Made by a program: the position numbers and the translations under genes
Assembly (NCBI RefSeq): GCF_002813455.1
Contig: NZ_PHHE01000001.1
Location: 3,771,001 to 3,835,000 of the forward strand
Direction: 5' to 3'
Length of the DNA: 64,000 nt
DNA from: Pseudomonas baetica
GTDB lineage: Bacteria; Pseudomonadota; Gammaproteobacteria; Pseudomonadales; Pseudomonadaceae
Notes under the pieces: model-generated
What the model was told of the DNA's origin: nothing
The model's database searches: none
Seen by the model: the letters and a program-made list of their open reading frames with translations, nothing else
In this document: one piece after another, positions 34,728 to 45,180 of the stretch
Layout of the letters: the number at the start of each line of letters is the position of its first letter
Numbering within the stretch: the first letter of the stretch is position 1

Positions 34728-36086
34728 ATGAGTAACAACCTCGACCAGCTCACCGATTGGTTGAAAGACCACAAGATCACAGAAGTCGAATGCATGATCG
34801 CCGACTTGACCGGTATCACCCGGGGCAAGATCTCGCCGACCAACAAGTTCATCGCCGAAAAAGGCATGCGCCTGCCAGAGAGCGTGCTGTTGCAGACCGT
34901 GACCGGCGACTACGTCGAAGACGACATCTATTACGAACTGCTCGACCCGGCCGACATCGACATGATCTGCCGCCCCGACCAGAGCGCCGTGTATCTGGTG
35001 CCATGGGCCATCGAGCCGACGGCCCAGGTGATCCACGACACCTATGACAAGCAAGGCAACCCGATCGAGCTGTCGCCGCGCAACGTCCTCAAGAAAGTCC
35101 TGAAACTCTATGCCGACAAGGGCTGGCAGCCGATCGTGGCGCCGGAAATGGAGTTCTACCTGACCAAACGCAGTGACGATCCTGACTATCCGTTGCAACC
35201 GCCAATCGGCCGTTCCGGGCGTCCGGAAATCGGTCGTCAGTCGTTCTCTATCGAAGCCGCCAACGAATTCGACCCGCTGTTCGAGGACGTCTACGACTGG
35301 TGCGAACTGCAGGAGCTGGACCTCGACACGCTGATCCACGAAGACGGCACGGCGCAGATGGAAATCAACTTCCGTCACGGTGACGCACTGTCGCTGGCCG
35401 ACCAGATTCTGGTGTTCAAGCGCACCATGCGTGAAGCAGCACTCAAGCACGACGTGGCCGCGACTTTCATGGCCAAGCCAATGACCGGCGAGCCGGGCAG
35501 CGCGATGCATTTGCACCAAAGCATCATCGACATCGAAACCGGCAAGAACGTCTTCTCCAATGAAGACGGGACCATGAGCCAGTTGTTCCTGCATCACATC
35601 GGTGGTTTGCAGAAACTGATTCCTGAGTTGTTGCCGCTGTTCGCGCCGAACGTCAACTCGTTCCGCCGCTTCCTGCCGGATACCTCGGCACCGGTGAACG
35701 TGGAGTGGGGCGAAGAGAACCGCACCGTGGGCCTGCGCGTACCCGATGCCGGCCCGCAGAACCGCCGTGTGGAAAACCGCTTGCCGGGCGCCGACGCCAA
35801 CCCGTACCTGGCGATTGCCGCGAGCCTGCTCTGCGGCTACATCGGCATGATCGAAGGCCTGAACCCGAGCGCGCCGGTGGTGGGCCGTGGTTATGAGCGC
35901 CGCAACCTGCGCCTGCCACTGACCATCGAAGACGCACTGGAACGTATGGAAAACAGCGCGACCATCGAGAAGTACCTGGGCAAAACCTTCATCACTGGCT
36001 ACGTCGCGGTAAAACGGGCCGAGCATGAAAACTTCAAGCGCGTGATCAGTTCCTGGGAGCGTGAGTACCTGCTCTTCGCCGTCTGA
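34728..36086 (+). CDS. spuB: Gamma-glutamylpolyamine synthetase (SpuB, glutamine synthetase family)
   Basis: The 452-aa protein is a second PuuA-like glutamine synthetase paralogue ([20 protein letters not shown]). It has the N-terminal [16 protein letters not shown], the catalytic motifs [15 protein letters not shown] and [12 protein letters not shown], and the C-terminal glutamate-binding region [19 protein letters not shown]. It glutamylates putrescine or related polyamines to start their breakdown. It lies in the spuA remnant-spuB-spuC order, 56 bp before spuC. The closeness to spuI in this cluster implies division of substrates between paralogues. Confidence 0.9.
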   Translation: MSNNLDQLTDWLKDHKITEVECMIADLTGITRGKISPTNKFIAEKGMRLPESVLLQTVTGDYVEDDIYYELLDPADIDMICRPDQSAVYLVPWAIEPTAQVIHDTYDKQGNPIELSPRNVLKKVLKLYADKGWQPIVAPEMEFYLTKRSDDPDYPLQPPIGRSGRPEIGRQSFSIEAANEFDPLFEDVYDWCELQELDLDTLIHEDGTAQMEINFRHGDALSLADQILVFKRTMREAALKHDVAATFMAKPMTGEPGSAMHLHQSIIDIETGKNVFSNEDGTMSQLFLHHIGGLQKLIPELLPLFAPNVNSFRRFLPDTSAPVNVEWGEENRTVGLRVPDAGPQNRRVENRLPGADANPYLAIAASLLCGYIGMIEGLNPSAPVVGRGYERRNLRLPLTIEDALERMENSATIEKYLGKTFITGYVAVKRAEHENFKRVISSWEREYLLFAV

Positions 36087-36142
36087 TACGCCGGGCGCGG
36101 CTGGCAGCAGCCGCGCCTTCACCGATAACAAGGAGAATTGGC

Positions 36143-37507
36143 ATGACCAGCAACAACCCGCAAACCCGTGAGTGGCAAGCGCTGAGCAGCGACCACCACC
36201 TGGCCCCGTTCAGTGACTTCAAGCAATTGAAAGAGAAGGGCCCACGGATCATCACCAACGCCAAAGGCGTTTACCTGTGGGACAGCGAAGGCAACAAGAT
36301 CCTCGACGGCATGGCCGGCCTGTGGTGCGTGGCCATCGGCTACGGTCGCGATGAACTGGCCGACGCCGCCGCCAAGCAAATGCGCGAACTGCCTTACTAC
36401 AACCTGTTCTTCCAGACCGCACACCCGCCGGCACTGGAACTGGCCAAGGCGATCGCCGACGTCGCGCCAGAAGGCATGAACCACGTGTTCTTCACTGGTT
36501 CCGGCTCCGAAGGCAACGACACCATGCTGCGTATGGTTCGCCACTACTGGGCGATCAAGGGCCAGCCGAACAAGAAAGTCATCATCAGCCGCAAGAACGG
36601 TTATCACGGTTCCACCGTGGCCGGCGCGAGCCTGGGCGGCATGACCTATATGCATGAGCAGGGCGACTTGCCGATCCCGGGCATCGTCCACATCGGCCAG
36701 CCGTACTGGTTCGCTGAAGGCGGCGACATGTCCCCGGAAGAGTTCGGGATCTGGGCGGCCAATCAGCTGGAAGAGAAGATTCTCGAAGTCGGCGTCGACA
36801 ACGTCGGTGCCTTTATCGCCGAGCCGATCCAGGGTGCCGGTGGCGTGATCATTCCGCCAGACAGCTACTGGCCGCGCATCAAGGAAATTCTCGCCAAGTA
36901 CGACATCCTCTTCGTGGCGGACGAAGTGATCTGCGGTTTCGGCCGTACCGGTGAGTGGTTCGGTAGCGATTTCTACGACCTTGCGCCCGACATGATGACC
37001 ATCGCCAAAGGACTGACCTCCGGCTACATCCCGATGGGTGGCCTGATCGTCCGTGACTCGGTGGTGGCGGTGCTCAACGAGGGCGGCGATTTCAACCACG
37101 GCTTCACTTACTCCGGTCACCCGGTGGCGGCGGCGGTGGGTCTGGAAAACATCCGCATCCTGCGCGACGAAAAAATTATCGAGAACGTCCACAACGAAAC
37201 GGCACCGTATTTGCAGAAACGTCTGCGGGAACTGAACGATCACCCATTGGTGGGTGAAGTTCGCGGGGTCGGGCTGCTGGGGGCGATCGAGTTGGTGCAG
37301 GACAAGGCCGCTCGCAAGCGTTACGAAGGCAAGGGCGTCGGCATGATCTGCCGCCAGTTCTGCTTCGACAACGGGCTGATCATGCGCGCCGTGGGCGACA
37401 CCATGATCATCGCGCCGCCGCTGGTGATCAGCAAAGCCGAGATCGATGAGCTGGTTACAAAGGCACGCAAGTGCCTGGACCTGACCCTCAGTGCATTGCA
37501 GGGCTAG
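36143..37507 (+). CDS. spuC: Putrescine-pyruvate aminotransferase (SpuC)
   Basis: The 454-aa class III PLP aminotransferase starts [20 protein letters not shown] and shows [20 protein letters not shown] (~50-70). It also shows [15 protein letters not shown] (cofactor phosphate loop), [14 protein letters not shown] (Asp to the pyridine nitrogen) and the Schiff-base Lys289 in [15 protein letters not shown]. In P. aeruginosa SpuC transfers the amino group of putrescine (and other polyamines) to pyruvate. It follows spuB directly; a pair of hairpins lies after its stop, before spuD. Confidence 0.94.
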   Translation: MTSNNPQTREWQALSSDHHLAPFSDFKQLKEKGPRIITNAKGVYLWDSEGNKILDGMAGLWCVAIGYGRDELADAAAKQMRELPYYNLFFQTAHPPALELAKAIADVAPEGMNHVFFTGSGSEGNDTMLRMVRHYWAIKGQPNKKVIISRKNGYHGSTVAGASLGGMTYMHEQGDLPIPGIVHIGQPYWFAEGGDMSPEEFGIWAANQLEEKILEVGVDNVGAFIAEPIQGAGGVIIPPDSYWPRIKEILAKYDILFVADEVICGFGRTGEWFGSDFYDLAPDMMTIAKGLTSGYIPMGGLIVRDSVVAVLNEGGDFNHGFTYSGHPVAAAVGLENIRILRDEKIIENVHNETAPYLQKRLRELNDHPLVGEVRGVGLLGAIELVQDKAARKRYEGKGVGMICRQFCFDNGLIMRAVGDTMIIAPPLVISKAEIDELVTKARKCLDLTLSALQG

Positions 37508-37514
37508 GTGCTAG

Positions 37515-37586
37515 GCTTCGAGCGGGGGAGCTGCGGCGCACTCGCTCGAAGCTGTCAGAAAAGCGGGTCTTTTCTTGAAAGACCGC
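37515..37586 (+). other. Two hairpins between spuC and spuD
   Basis: The first is a perfect 10-bp inverted repeat GCTTCGAGCG/CGCTCGAAGC (37515-37524, 37543-37552). The second is a stem of GCGG and TCTTT with AAAGACCGC (37563-37586). Neither is followed by a clear T tract. They may stabilise the spuC mRNA end or partially terminate, allowing spuD to be expressed separately. Confidence 0.55.
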
Positions 37587-37678
37587 CTCGGATCTTGCCA
37601 GACTAGCCGCGGTTCCAGTTGTCCGGGTTCGGCCGCTGAACAAAGTGGTTCAAAAAAGAAAAATTTGGAGCATGACGC

Positions 37679-38791
37679 ATGAAGGCATTAGGTAAAAAGC
37701 TTGCTGGCAAGACACTTCTCGCGCTGTCCATGGCGGGCTTGATGGCGGGTGCGGTTCAGGCGGACGACAAGGTATTGCACGTCTATAACTGGTCCGACTA
37801 CATCGCGCCGGACACGGTCGCCAATTTCGAGAAGGCCACCGGGATCAAGGTCGTCTACGACGTATTCGACAGTAACGAAACCCTGGAAGCCAAGCTGCTG
37901 GCCGGTAAATCCGGTTACGACATTGTGGTGCCTTCCAACAACTTCCTCGCCAAGCAGATCAAGGCCGGTGTTTACCAGGAGCTGGACAAGTCCAAGCTGC
38001 CGAACTGGAAGAACCTCGACGAAGACCTGCTCAAGGCCGTTGGCGATGCCAGCGACCAGGGCAACAAACACGCGTTCCCGTACATGTGGGGCTCCATCGG
38101 GATCGGTTACAACCCGGAGAAGGTCAAGGCTGCGCTGGGCATCGACAAGATCGATTCCTGGGACATTGTGTTCAAGCCTGAGAACATCGAGAAACTCAAA
38201 AGCTGCGGTGTAAGCTTCCTCGATGCCCCGACCGAAATGATTCCGGCGGCTCTGCACTATCTGGGCAAACCGACCAACAGCAAGGACAAAGCTGATCTGA
38301 AAGCCGCCGAAGACCTGTTCCTCAAGGTTCGTCCTTCGGTTGCCTATTTCCACTCCTCCAAATACATCTCCGATCTGGCCAACGGCAACATCTGCGTGGC
38401 GGTCGGCTATTCGGGTGACCTGGAGCAATCCAAGACCCGCGCCAAGGAAGCCGGTGACAAGGTCAAGCTGGCCTACACCATTCCGAAAGAAGGCGCCGGT
38501 ACTTTCTACGACATGGTCGCCATTCCCAAGGATGCCGAAAACGTCGAAGCCGCTTACAAATTCATGAACTACCTGCTTGAGCCCGAAGTGATGGCCGGGA
38601 TCACCAATGCCGTGCGTTTCCCGAACGGCAACAAGGCGGCCACGCCGCTGGTGGACAAAGACATCACCAGCGATCCGAGCATCTATCCGTCGGCTGCAGT
38701 GAAGAAACAGCTCTACGCGATCAGCGATCTGGATGCCGCCACGCTGCGCCTGATCACCCGTAGCTGGACCAAGATCAAATCCGGTAAATAA
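37679..38791 (+). CDS. spuD: Polyamine (putrescine-type) ABC transporter substrate-binding protein SpuD
   Basis: The 370-aa PotF-family periplasmic protein has a signal peptide ending AVQA-DD. The mature start is [20 protein letters not shown]. Ligand-site residues typical of PotF/SpuD are visible in the YNWSDYI loop, [20 protein letters not shown] and [20 protein letters not shown]. In P. aeruginosa SpuD prefers putrescine. It is the first transporter gene of the cluster; its paralogue spuE follows after a strong hairpin. Confidence 0.92.
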   Translation: MKALGKKLAGKTLLALSMAGLMAGAVQADDKVLHVYNWSDYIAPDTVANFEKATGIKVVYDVFDSNETLEAKLLAGKSGYDIVVPSNNFLAKQIKAGVYQELDKSKLPNWKNLDEDLLKAVGDASDQGNKHAFPYMWGSIGIGYNPEKVKAALGIDKIDSWDIVFKPENIEKLKSCGVSFLDAPTEMIPAALHYLGKPTNSKDKADLKAAEDLFLKVRPSVAYFHSSKYISDLANGNICVAVGYSGDLEQSKTRAKEAGDKVKLAYTIPKEGAGTFYDMVAIPKDAENVEAAYKFMNYLLEPEVMAGITNAVRFPNGNKAATPLVDKDITSDPSIYPSAAVKKQLYAISDLDAATLRLITRSWTKIKSGK

Positions 38792-38810
38792 GCCGGTTTG
38801 ACGCAGCAAC

Positions 38811-38843
38811 CGCTGGCCGTCGTCCCCGCGACGGCGGCCAGCG
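38811..38843 (+). other. Strong intercistronic stem-loop between spuD and spuE
   Basis: CGCTGGCCG/CGGCCAGCG, continued by GTC/GAC, forms a very stable stem with a CCCGC loop and no T tract. It lies 20 bp after the spuD stop. It may protect the spuD message from 3' exonucleases and raise SpuD over the membrane components, as seen in other ABC operons (inference). Confidence 0.6.
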
Positions 38844-38849
38844 GGATAA

Positions 38850-40076
<1,227 letters not shown>

Positions 40077-40143
40077 GGCACACACTATCCAGGGTTCGTC
40101 CACATTGGGCGAACTGCACTGTTTTTTTCTGGGAGTTTCGTAA

Positions 40144-41286
40144 ATGGCAGTTGCCTCCGGCGCCTATAAGAAAGCCCTCGAGGGCGACCAGACACCGAAA
40201 CAGGTGTTGGTCAAAATCGACCGGGTCACGAAGAAATTCGACGAGACGATTGCCGTGGACGATGTGTCCCTGGAAATCAAGAAGGGCGAAATTTTTGCCC
40301 TGCTCGGCGGTTCGGGATCGGGCAAATCCACTCTGCTGCGGATGCTGGCAGGGTTCGAACGGCCCACGGAGGGGCGCATTTTTCTCGACGGCGTCGACAT
40401 CACCGACATGCCGCCGTACGAACGTCCGATCAACATGATGTTCCAGTCCTACGCCTTGTTCCCGCACATGACCGTGGCGCAGAACATCGCCTTCGGCTTG
40501 CAGCAGGACAAGATCCCCAAGGCCGAGGTCGAAGCCCGTGTGGCCGAGATGCTCAAACTGGTGCAGATGAGCCAGTACGCCAAGCGCAAGCCGCATCAAC
40601 TGTCGGGCGGTCAGCGTCAGCGTGTGGCGCTGGCGCGTTCGCTGGCCAAGCGGCCGAAGCTGCTGCTGCTCGATGAGCCGATGGGCGCACTGGACAAGAA
40701 ACTGCGTTCGCAGATGCAGCTTGAGCTGGTGGAAATCATCGAGCGCGTCGGTGTGACCTGCGTGATGGTGACTCACGACCAGGAAGAGGCCATGACCATG
40801 GCTGAGCGCATCGCGATCATGCACCTGGGCTGGATCGCCCAGATCGGCAGCCCGATCGACATCTACGAAACCCCGACCAGCCGTCTGGTCTGCGAATTCA
40901 TCGGCAACGTGAACATCTTCGAAGGCGAAGTGATCGACGACGCCGAAGGCCACGCGACCATCACCTGCAAGGATCTCGACCGGCAGATCTACGTCGGCCA
41001 CGGCATCAGCACTTCGGTGCAGGACAAGTCGGTCACCTACGCGATCCGCCCGGAGAAACTGCTGGTCACCGCCGACCAACCGACCTGTGAATACAACTGG
41101 TCGAGCGGCAAGGTGCACGACATCGCCTACCTGGGTGGTCACTCGGTGTTCTACGTCGAATTGCCGAGCGGCAAACTGGTGCAGTCGTTTGTCGCCAACG
41201 CCGAGCGCCGTGGCGCACGTCCAACCTGGGGCGATCAGGTTTACGTGTGGTGGGAAGACGACAGCGGCGTGGTACTTCGCTCATGA
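40144..41286 (+). CDS. spuF: Polyamine ABC transporter ATP-binding protein SpuF (PotG type)
   Basis: The 380-aa ATPase has Walker A GGSGSGKST (55-63), signature LSGGQRQR, Walker B LLLLDEPMGALD, switch His in VMVTHDQEEAM, and a C-terminal TOBE domain (~300-380). The N-terminal extension before the first strand is characteristic of PotG/SpuF. It powers uptake by SpuG/SpuH. Its last bases overlap the spuG start (ATGA), so the genes are coupled. Confidence 0.95.
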   Translation: MAVASGAYKKALEGDQTPKQVLVKIDRVTKKFDETIAVDDVSLEIKKGEIFALLGGSGSGKSTLLRMLAGFERPTEGRIFLDGVDITDMPPYERPINMMFQSYALFPHMTVAQNIAFGLQQDKIPKAEVEARVAEMLKLVQMSQYAKRKPHQLSGGQRQRVALARSLAKRPKLLLLDEPMGALDKKLRSQMQLELVEIIERVGVTCVMVTHDQEEAMTMAERIAIMHLGWIAQIGSPIDIYETPTSRLVCEFIGNVNIFEGEVIDDAEGHATITCKDLDRQIYVGHGISTSVQDKSVTYAIRPEKLLVTADQPTCEYNWSSGKVHDIAYLGGHSVFYVELPSGKLVQSFVANAERRGARPTWGDQVYVWWEDDSGVVLRS

Positions 41287-42203
41287 ACATGCGCAAGTTC
41301 AAACGACGGCTCAACCGAATAATTCCCAATGGCCGCCAACTGGTCATTGGGGTTCCGTTCATCTGGCTGTTTCTGTTTTTCATGTTGCCGTTCTTCATCG
41401 TCCTGAAGATCAGCTTCGCCGAAGCCGACGTAGCCATTCCGCCGTACACCGAGATCTACACCTACGCCGAGCAGAAGCTGCAACTGCTGCTGAACCTGGG
41501 CAACTACGCGATGCTGGCGGGCGACGAGTTGTACATCGCCGCCTACCTCGGCTCGCTGAAGATGGCGCTGATCAGCACCGTGCTGTGCCTGCTGATCGGC
41601 TACCCGATGGCCTACGCCATCGCCAGTGCCCGTAAAGAGCTGCAAACGGTGCTGGTGCTGCTGATCATGATGCCGACCTGGACCGCGATCCTGATCCGCG
41701 TTTACGCGTGGATGGGCATCCTCAGCAACAACGGCTTGCTCAACGGTTTCCTGATGAGCATGGGCCTGATCGACGAGCCGCTGCAGATCCTCAACACCAA
41801 CCTTGCGGTGTATATCGGCGTGGTCTATTCGTACCTGCCGTTCATGATCCTGCCGCTGTATGCCAACCTGGTGAAGCACGACAACAGCCTGCTGGAAGCC
41901 GCGTCTGACCTCGGTTCGAGCACCTTCAACAGCTTCTGGAAAATCACCATTCCGCTGTCCAAGAACGGGATCATTGCCGGCTGCATGCTGGTGTTCATCC
42001 CGGTGGTCGGCGAGTTCGTGATCCCGGAACTGCTCGGCGGCCCGGAAACCCTGATGATCGGTAAAGTGCTCTGGCAAGAGTTCTTCAACAACCGTGACTG
42101 GCCGGTGGCGTCTGCCCTGGCGGTGGTGATGCTGGCGATCCTGATTGTGCCGATCATTCTGTTCAACCGCAGTCAGGCCAAGGAAATGGAGGGTAAAGAA
42201 TGA
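41283..42203 (+). CDS. spuG: Polyamine ABC transporter permease SpuG (PotH type)
   Basis: From ATG 41283 (MNMRKFKRRLNRIIPNGRQL) the product is 306 aa, overlapping spuF by 4 bp. It has six predicted helices, the first FIWLFLFFMLPFFIVLKISF. The ATPase-contact loop is EAASDLGSSTFNSFWKITIP. PotH-type features include FVIPELLGGPETLMIG. It overlaps spuH by 4 bp, so spuFGH form one coupled translational unit. Confidence 0.94.
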   Translation: MNMRKFKRRLNRIIPNGRQLVIGVPFIWLFLFFMLPFFIVLKISFAEADVAIPPYTEIYTYAEQKLQLLLNLGNYAMLAGDELYIAAYLGSLKMALISTVLCLLIGYPMAYAIASARKELQTVLVLLIMMPTWTAILIRVYAWMGILSNNGLLNGFLMSMGLIDEPLQILNTNLAVYIGVVYSYLPFMILPLYANLVKHDNSLLEAASDLGSSTFNSFWKITIPLSKNGIIAGCMLVFIPVVGEFVIPELLGGPETLMIGKVLWQEFFNNRDWPVASALAVVMLAILIVPIILFNRSQAKEMEGKE

Positions 42204-43090
42204 AGCGCATCCGTTTCTCCAGCCTGATGCTGGTCGTGGGTTTGTTGTTCATCTATCTGCCGATGCTGATCCTGGTGATCTACTCGTTCAACGCCTCGAA
42301 ACTGGTAACGGTGTGGGGCGGCTGGTCGATCAAGTGGTACGTCGGCCTGCTCGACAACAGCCAACTGATGGGCTCGGTGCTGCGCTCGCTGGAAATCGCC
42401 TGCTACACGGCGATTGCCGCAGTGGCGCTGGGTACGCTGGCCGCGTTTGTGCTGACGCGTATTACCCACTTCAAGGGCCGCACGCTGTTCGGTGGTTTGG
42501 TCACTGCGCCATTGGTGATGCCGGAAGTGATCACCGGTCTGTCGCTGTTGCTGCTGTTCGTGGCCATGGCGCAGATGATCGGCTGGCCGCAGGAACGCGG
42601 CATCGTCACCATCTGGATCGCTCACACGACGTTCTGTGCGGCGTATGTGGCAGTGGTGGTGTCGGCGCGTCTGCGTGAGCTGGACCTGTCGATCGAAGAA
42701 GCGGCGATGGACCTGGGCGCACGGCCGTGGAAGGTGTTCTTCCTGATCACCATCCCGATGATCGCGCCGTCGCTGGCGGCGGGCGGCATGATGTCGTTCG
42801 CACTGTCGCTGGACGATCTGGTACTGGCGAGCTTCGTCTCCGGTCCTGGCTCGACGACCCTGCCGATGGAAGTGTTCTCGGCGGTGCGTCTGGGCGTGAA
42901 ACCTGAGATCAACGCTGTGGCCAGCCTGATTCTGCTGGCGGTGTCGATCGTGACCTTTCTGGTCTGGTTCTTCAGCCGCCGTGCCGAAGAAGCGCGCAAG
43001 AAAGCCATCCAGCAAGCCATCGAAGAAAGCGCTGCCGATTCGTGGAAACAGCCGGACGTGCGCCGCGCGCCTGCGCCGGAAGCAGCGTAA
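42200..43090 (+). CDS. spuH: Polyamine ABC transporter permease SpuH (PotI type)
   Basis: The 296-aa inner-membrane protein starts MKRIRFSSLMLVVGLLFIYL. The ATPase-contact loop is EAAMDLGARPWKVFFLITIP, followed by SLDDLVLASFVSGPG, typical of PotI/SpuH. A charged C-terminal tail (~260-296), rich in Glu/Lys/Arg, extends beyond the last helix. It is the last gene of the spu transporter operon; a REPIN follows its stop. Confidence 0.94.
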   Translation: MKRIRFSSLMLVVGLLFIYLPMLILVIYSFNASKLVTVWGGWSIKWYVGLLDNSQLMGSVLRSLEIACYTAIAAVALGTLAAFVLTRITHFKGRTLFGGLVTAPLVMPEVITGLSLLLLFVAMAQMIGWPQERGIVTIWIAHTTFCAAYVAVVVSARLRELDLSIEEAAMDLGARPWKVFFLITIPMIAPSLAAGGMMSFALSLDDLVLASFVSGPGSTTLPMEVFSAVRLGVKPEINAVASLILLAVSIVTFLVWFFSRRAEEARKKAIQQAIEESAADSWKQPDVRRAPAPEAA

Positions 43091-43133
43091 GCACTACAGG
43101 GTTGGCCTCGGTCTTGAGGCCAGCCACAAATCG

Positions 43134-43229
43134 AAATGTGGGAGCGAGCCTGCTCGCGAAGATGGAGTATCAGTCGACTCAAATATTGACTGATACACCG
43201 CTTTCGCGAGCAGGCTCGCTCCCACCTTT
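43134..43229. repeat. REPIN after spuH
   Basis: Arms GTGGGAGCGAGCCTGCTCGC and complement, with a ~45-base spacer containing a smaller inverted repeat (TATCAGTC/GACTGATA). It ends 4 bp from the stop of the convergent HD gene. Confidence 0.9.
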
Positions 43230-43233
43230 CGTT

Positions 43234-43875
43234 TTATGCAGTCCAGGGGGATTTACGGATGACTTCAACAAAGTTCATCGGCTTGAACCCCGGCTCCTGA
43301 TCTTTCAGCACATCAGTCTTCACATTGCCGAACGTGGTCTGCGGACGATGGCGCAAGCCGTCGGCAAACGCGCAGATGATGCACGCCTTGAAACCTTCCC
43401 CGCGTGGATGCGCATGCACCACCGCTTCGCGCTGCACGCTGCTGAACGCCGCGTAATCCAGGCCCAGCACATCCATTTCCACGCCTGCTGTCACCAGCGC
43501 CACGGTCGGGCGCAGATGCTTTGGCACGCCCGGCGTGGTGTGCAGGGCTATCGACAGCCAGACCTGCTCGATGTCGTCATCGCTCAACCCGTAAGGCTTG
43601 AGAAACGCCGCGGCGGCGTTGGCGCCGTCGACCTCGAAACGTTCGTCATCGCTGCGGTGACCTTCGACCAGACCAAGGTCATGAAACATCGCGCCGACGT
43701 ACAACAGCTCCGGATCGTAGGCCAACTGCTGACGCTCGCCGCTCAATGCACCGAACAGAAACACCCGGCGAGAGTGGTGATAGAGCAGGTCGGATTCGAT
43801 GTCGCGGATGTACTCGGTGGTGGCGCGGGCCAAGGCGCTGTCAGGGATTTTGATGCCGGCAATGGTGGTGTTCAT
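43234..43875 (-). CDS. HD-domain hydrolase
   Basis: The 213-aa protein has an HD metal-binding domain: YHHSRRVFLFGAL (first His near 34), HDLGLV (His65-Asp66) and a later SIALHTTPGV region. It resembles the cyanamide-hydratase/HD phosphohydrolase group annotated near GlxA-type regulators in pseudomonads. Substrate unknown. A GAGGAAACC ribosome site precedes the ATG. It is divergent from the GlxA regulator with 225 bp between them, so regulation by it is plausible. Confidence 0.85.
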   Translation of the reverse strand: MNTTIAGIKIPDSALARATTEYIRDIESDLLYHHSRRVFLFGALSGERQQLAYDPELLYVGAMFHDLGLVEGHRSDDERFEVDGANAAAAFLKPYGLSDDDIEQVWLSIALHTTPGVPKHLRPTVALVTAGVEMDVLGLDYAAFSSVQREAVVHAHPRGEGFKACIICAFADGLRHRPQTTFGNVKTDVLKDQEPGFKPMNFVEVIRKSPWTA

Positions 43876-44000
43876 GAGCGGTTTCCTCGTCGAAAACGCC
43901 GGGGCGGCGCTGATGGGGAAAGTCTGTTCCCGCGCTGCAACGCGAACAATCGACGCATGGCTGCGATCCTTGCCAATCGACCTGCAAATCGTGCCAAGCT

Positions 44001-44077
44001 AAAAGATCGCAGCCTGCGGCAGCTCCTACAGAAGCCTGCATTCCCCTGTAGGAGCTGCCGCAGGCTGCGATCTTTTG
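44001..44077. repeat. Inverted repeat of a second REP family (GTAGGAGCTGCCGCAGGCTG type)
   Basis: The arms AAAAGATCGCAGCCTGCGGC, continuing AGCTCCTACA, and their complement are ~30 bp long with a ~15-base spacer. The core is unrelated to the GCGAGCAGGCTCGC elements in this window. It ends ~24 bp before the GlxA regulator start, so it would sit in its leader or promoter. Confidence 0.85.
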
Positions 44078-44100
44078 CTCTTGAAAGGGAATCCACAGTC

Positions 44101-45066
44101 ATGAACAAAACCGTCGCCATCGTCGTGTTCCCGGGCGTGCAATCGCTGGACGTCAGCGGCCCCATGGATGTGTTCGCCGAGGCCAATCGCTTCCTGGCGC
44201 CCGAGGATCACTATCGGCTGCAAGTGATCGGCATTGAGCACGGGCCGATGGCCTGCTCCAACGGCCTGACCCTGAATGCCCATCGACATTTCAGCGCAGC
44301 CCTTGAGGCTTATGACTTGCTGCTGGTCGCGGGCGGGCCGACGCTGCCGTTCATGGAGTTCGGCAAAACCTTCGATGCCTGGCTGCGTGACGCCTGTGCG
44401 CGGGCGCAGCGGTTCGGCTCGATCTGCAATGGCGCGTTCATGCTGGCGCGGGCCGGGTTACTGGAAGGGCGCACGGTGACCACTCACTGGAACGATGCCC
44501 AGGCGCTGGCGCAGTTGTGTCCGTCGACGCAGGTCGAGGCGGACCGCCTGTATGTCGAAGACGGCGCGCTCTACACCTCGGCCGGGGTGACGGCGGGGAT
44601 TGATCTGTCGCTGTACCTGCTGGCCCGCGATCACGGCGTCGAGGTGGCGCTGAGCGTGGCCAAGCGGCTGGTGGTATTCACCCAGCGCTCCGGCGGGCAG
44701 TCGCAGTTCAGCCCGTTCCTGACACCGCACGCGGAGCCGACGTCGGCGGTGGCGATGGTGCAGTTGTATGTGCTGGCCAATCTCACCGGGGATCTGACCA
44801 TTGCCGATCTGGCGCAGGCGGCGAACATGAGTGCGCGCAATTTCTCCCGAGTGTTTGCGCGGGAGGCGAAGGTCACGCCAGGGGAGTTTGTCGAGCGGGC
44901 GCGGGTGGATGCGGCGCGGGTGATGCTCGAAAGCACCACGGCGCCGCTGAAAACCGTGGCCTATCAGTGCGGGTTTCGCGACGCGCAGCATATGCGCAGT
45001 GTGTTCAATCGAAGGCTGGGCGTGACGCCGCAGCAGTTTCGGTTGAATTTTGCGGTGCTGCTCTGA
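44101..45066 (+). CDS. GlxA-family transcriptional regulator (DJ-1/PfpI + AraC)
   Basis: I start at ATG 44101 (MNKTVAIVVFPGVQSLDVSG) with a GGAATCC-type leader, giving 321 aa; the open frame runs much further upstream only because it is antisense to the HD gene. The N-terminal DJ-1/PfpI-like domain (~1-190) has Cys109 in SICNGAFMLARAG. The C-terminal AraC domain (~215-321) contains two helix-turn-helices (TIADLAQAANMSARNFSRVF; TVAYQCGFRDAQHMRSVFNR). Family members control amine, carnitine or nitrile-related genes. The divergent HD hydrolase is the first candidate target. Confidence 0.9.
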   Translation: MNKTVAIVVFPGVQSLDVSGPMDVFAEANRFLAPEDHYRLQVIGIEHGPMACSNGLTLNAHRHFSAALEAYDLLLVAGGPTLPFMEFGKTFDAWLRDACARAQRFGSICNGAFMLARAGLLEGRTVTTHWNDAQALAQLCPSTQVEADRLYVEDGALYTSAGVTAGIDLSLYLLARDHGVEVALSVAKRLVVFTQRSGGQSQFSPFLTPHAEPTSAVAMVQLYVLANLTGDLTIADLAQAANMSARNFSRVFAREAKVTPGEFVERARVDAARVMLESTTAPLKTVAYQCGFRDAQHMRSVFNRRLGVTPQQFRLNFAVLL

Positions 45067-45089
45067 GGGGTTCGGTGTTGCTGATGGCC

Positions 45090-45159
45090 CTTTCGCGAGC
45101 AAGCTCGCTCCCACAGGAGACCGCATTCCAACGGTGGGAGCGGGCTGGCTCGCGAAAGC
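45090..45159. repeat. REPIN, slightly degenerate
   Basis: Arms TTTCGCGAGCAAGCTCGCTC and GAGCGGGCTGGCTCGCGAAA flank ~20 bases. The two arms differ at a few positions (AAGCTC against the complement of GGCTGGC), so this copy is diverged. It lies between convergent genes. Confidence 0.85.
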
Positions 45160-45180
45160 GTCCGCCTGAACAGCACAAGA

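Noticed and set aside
43042..45066. 674-codon plus-strand ORF that would fuse a long N-terminal extension to the GlxA regulator
   Set aside because: The extension is antisense to the HD hydrolase and crosses two repeats. The GlxA domain begins naturally at ATG 44101.
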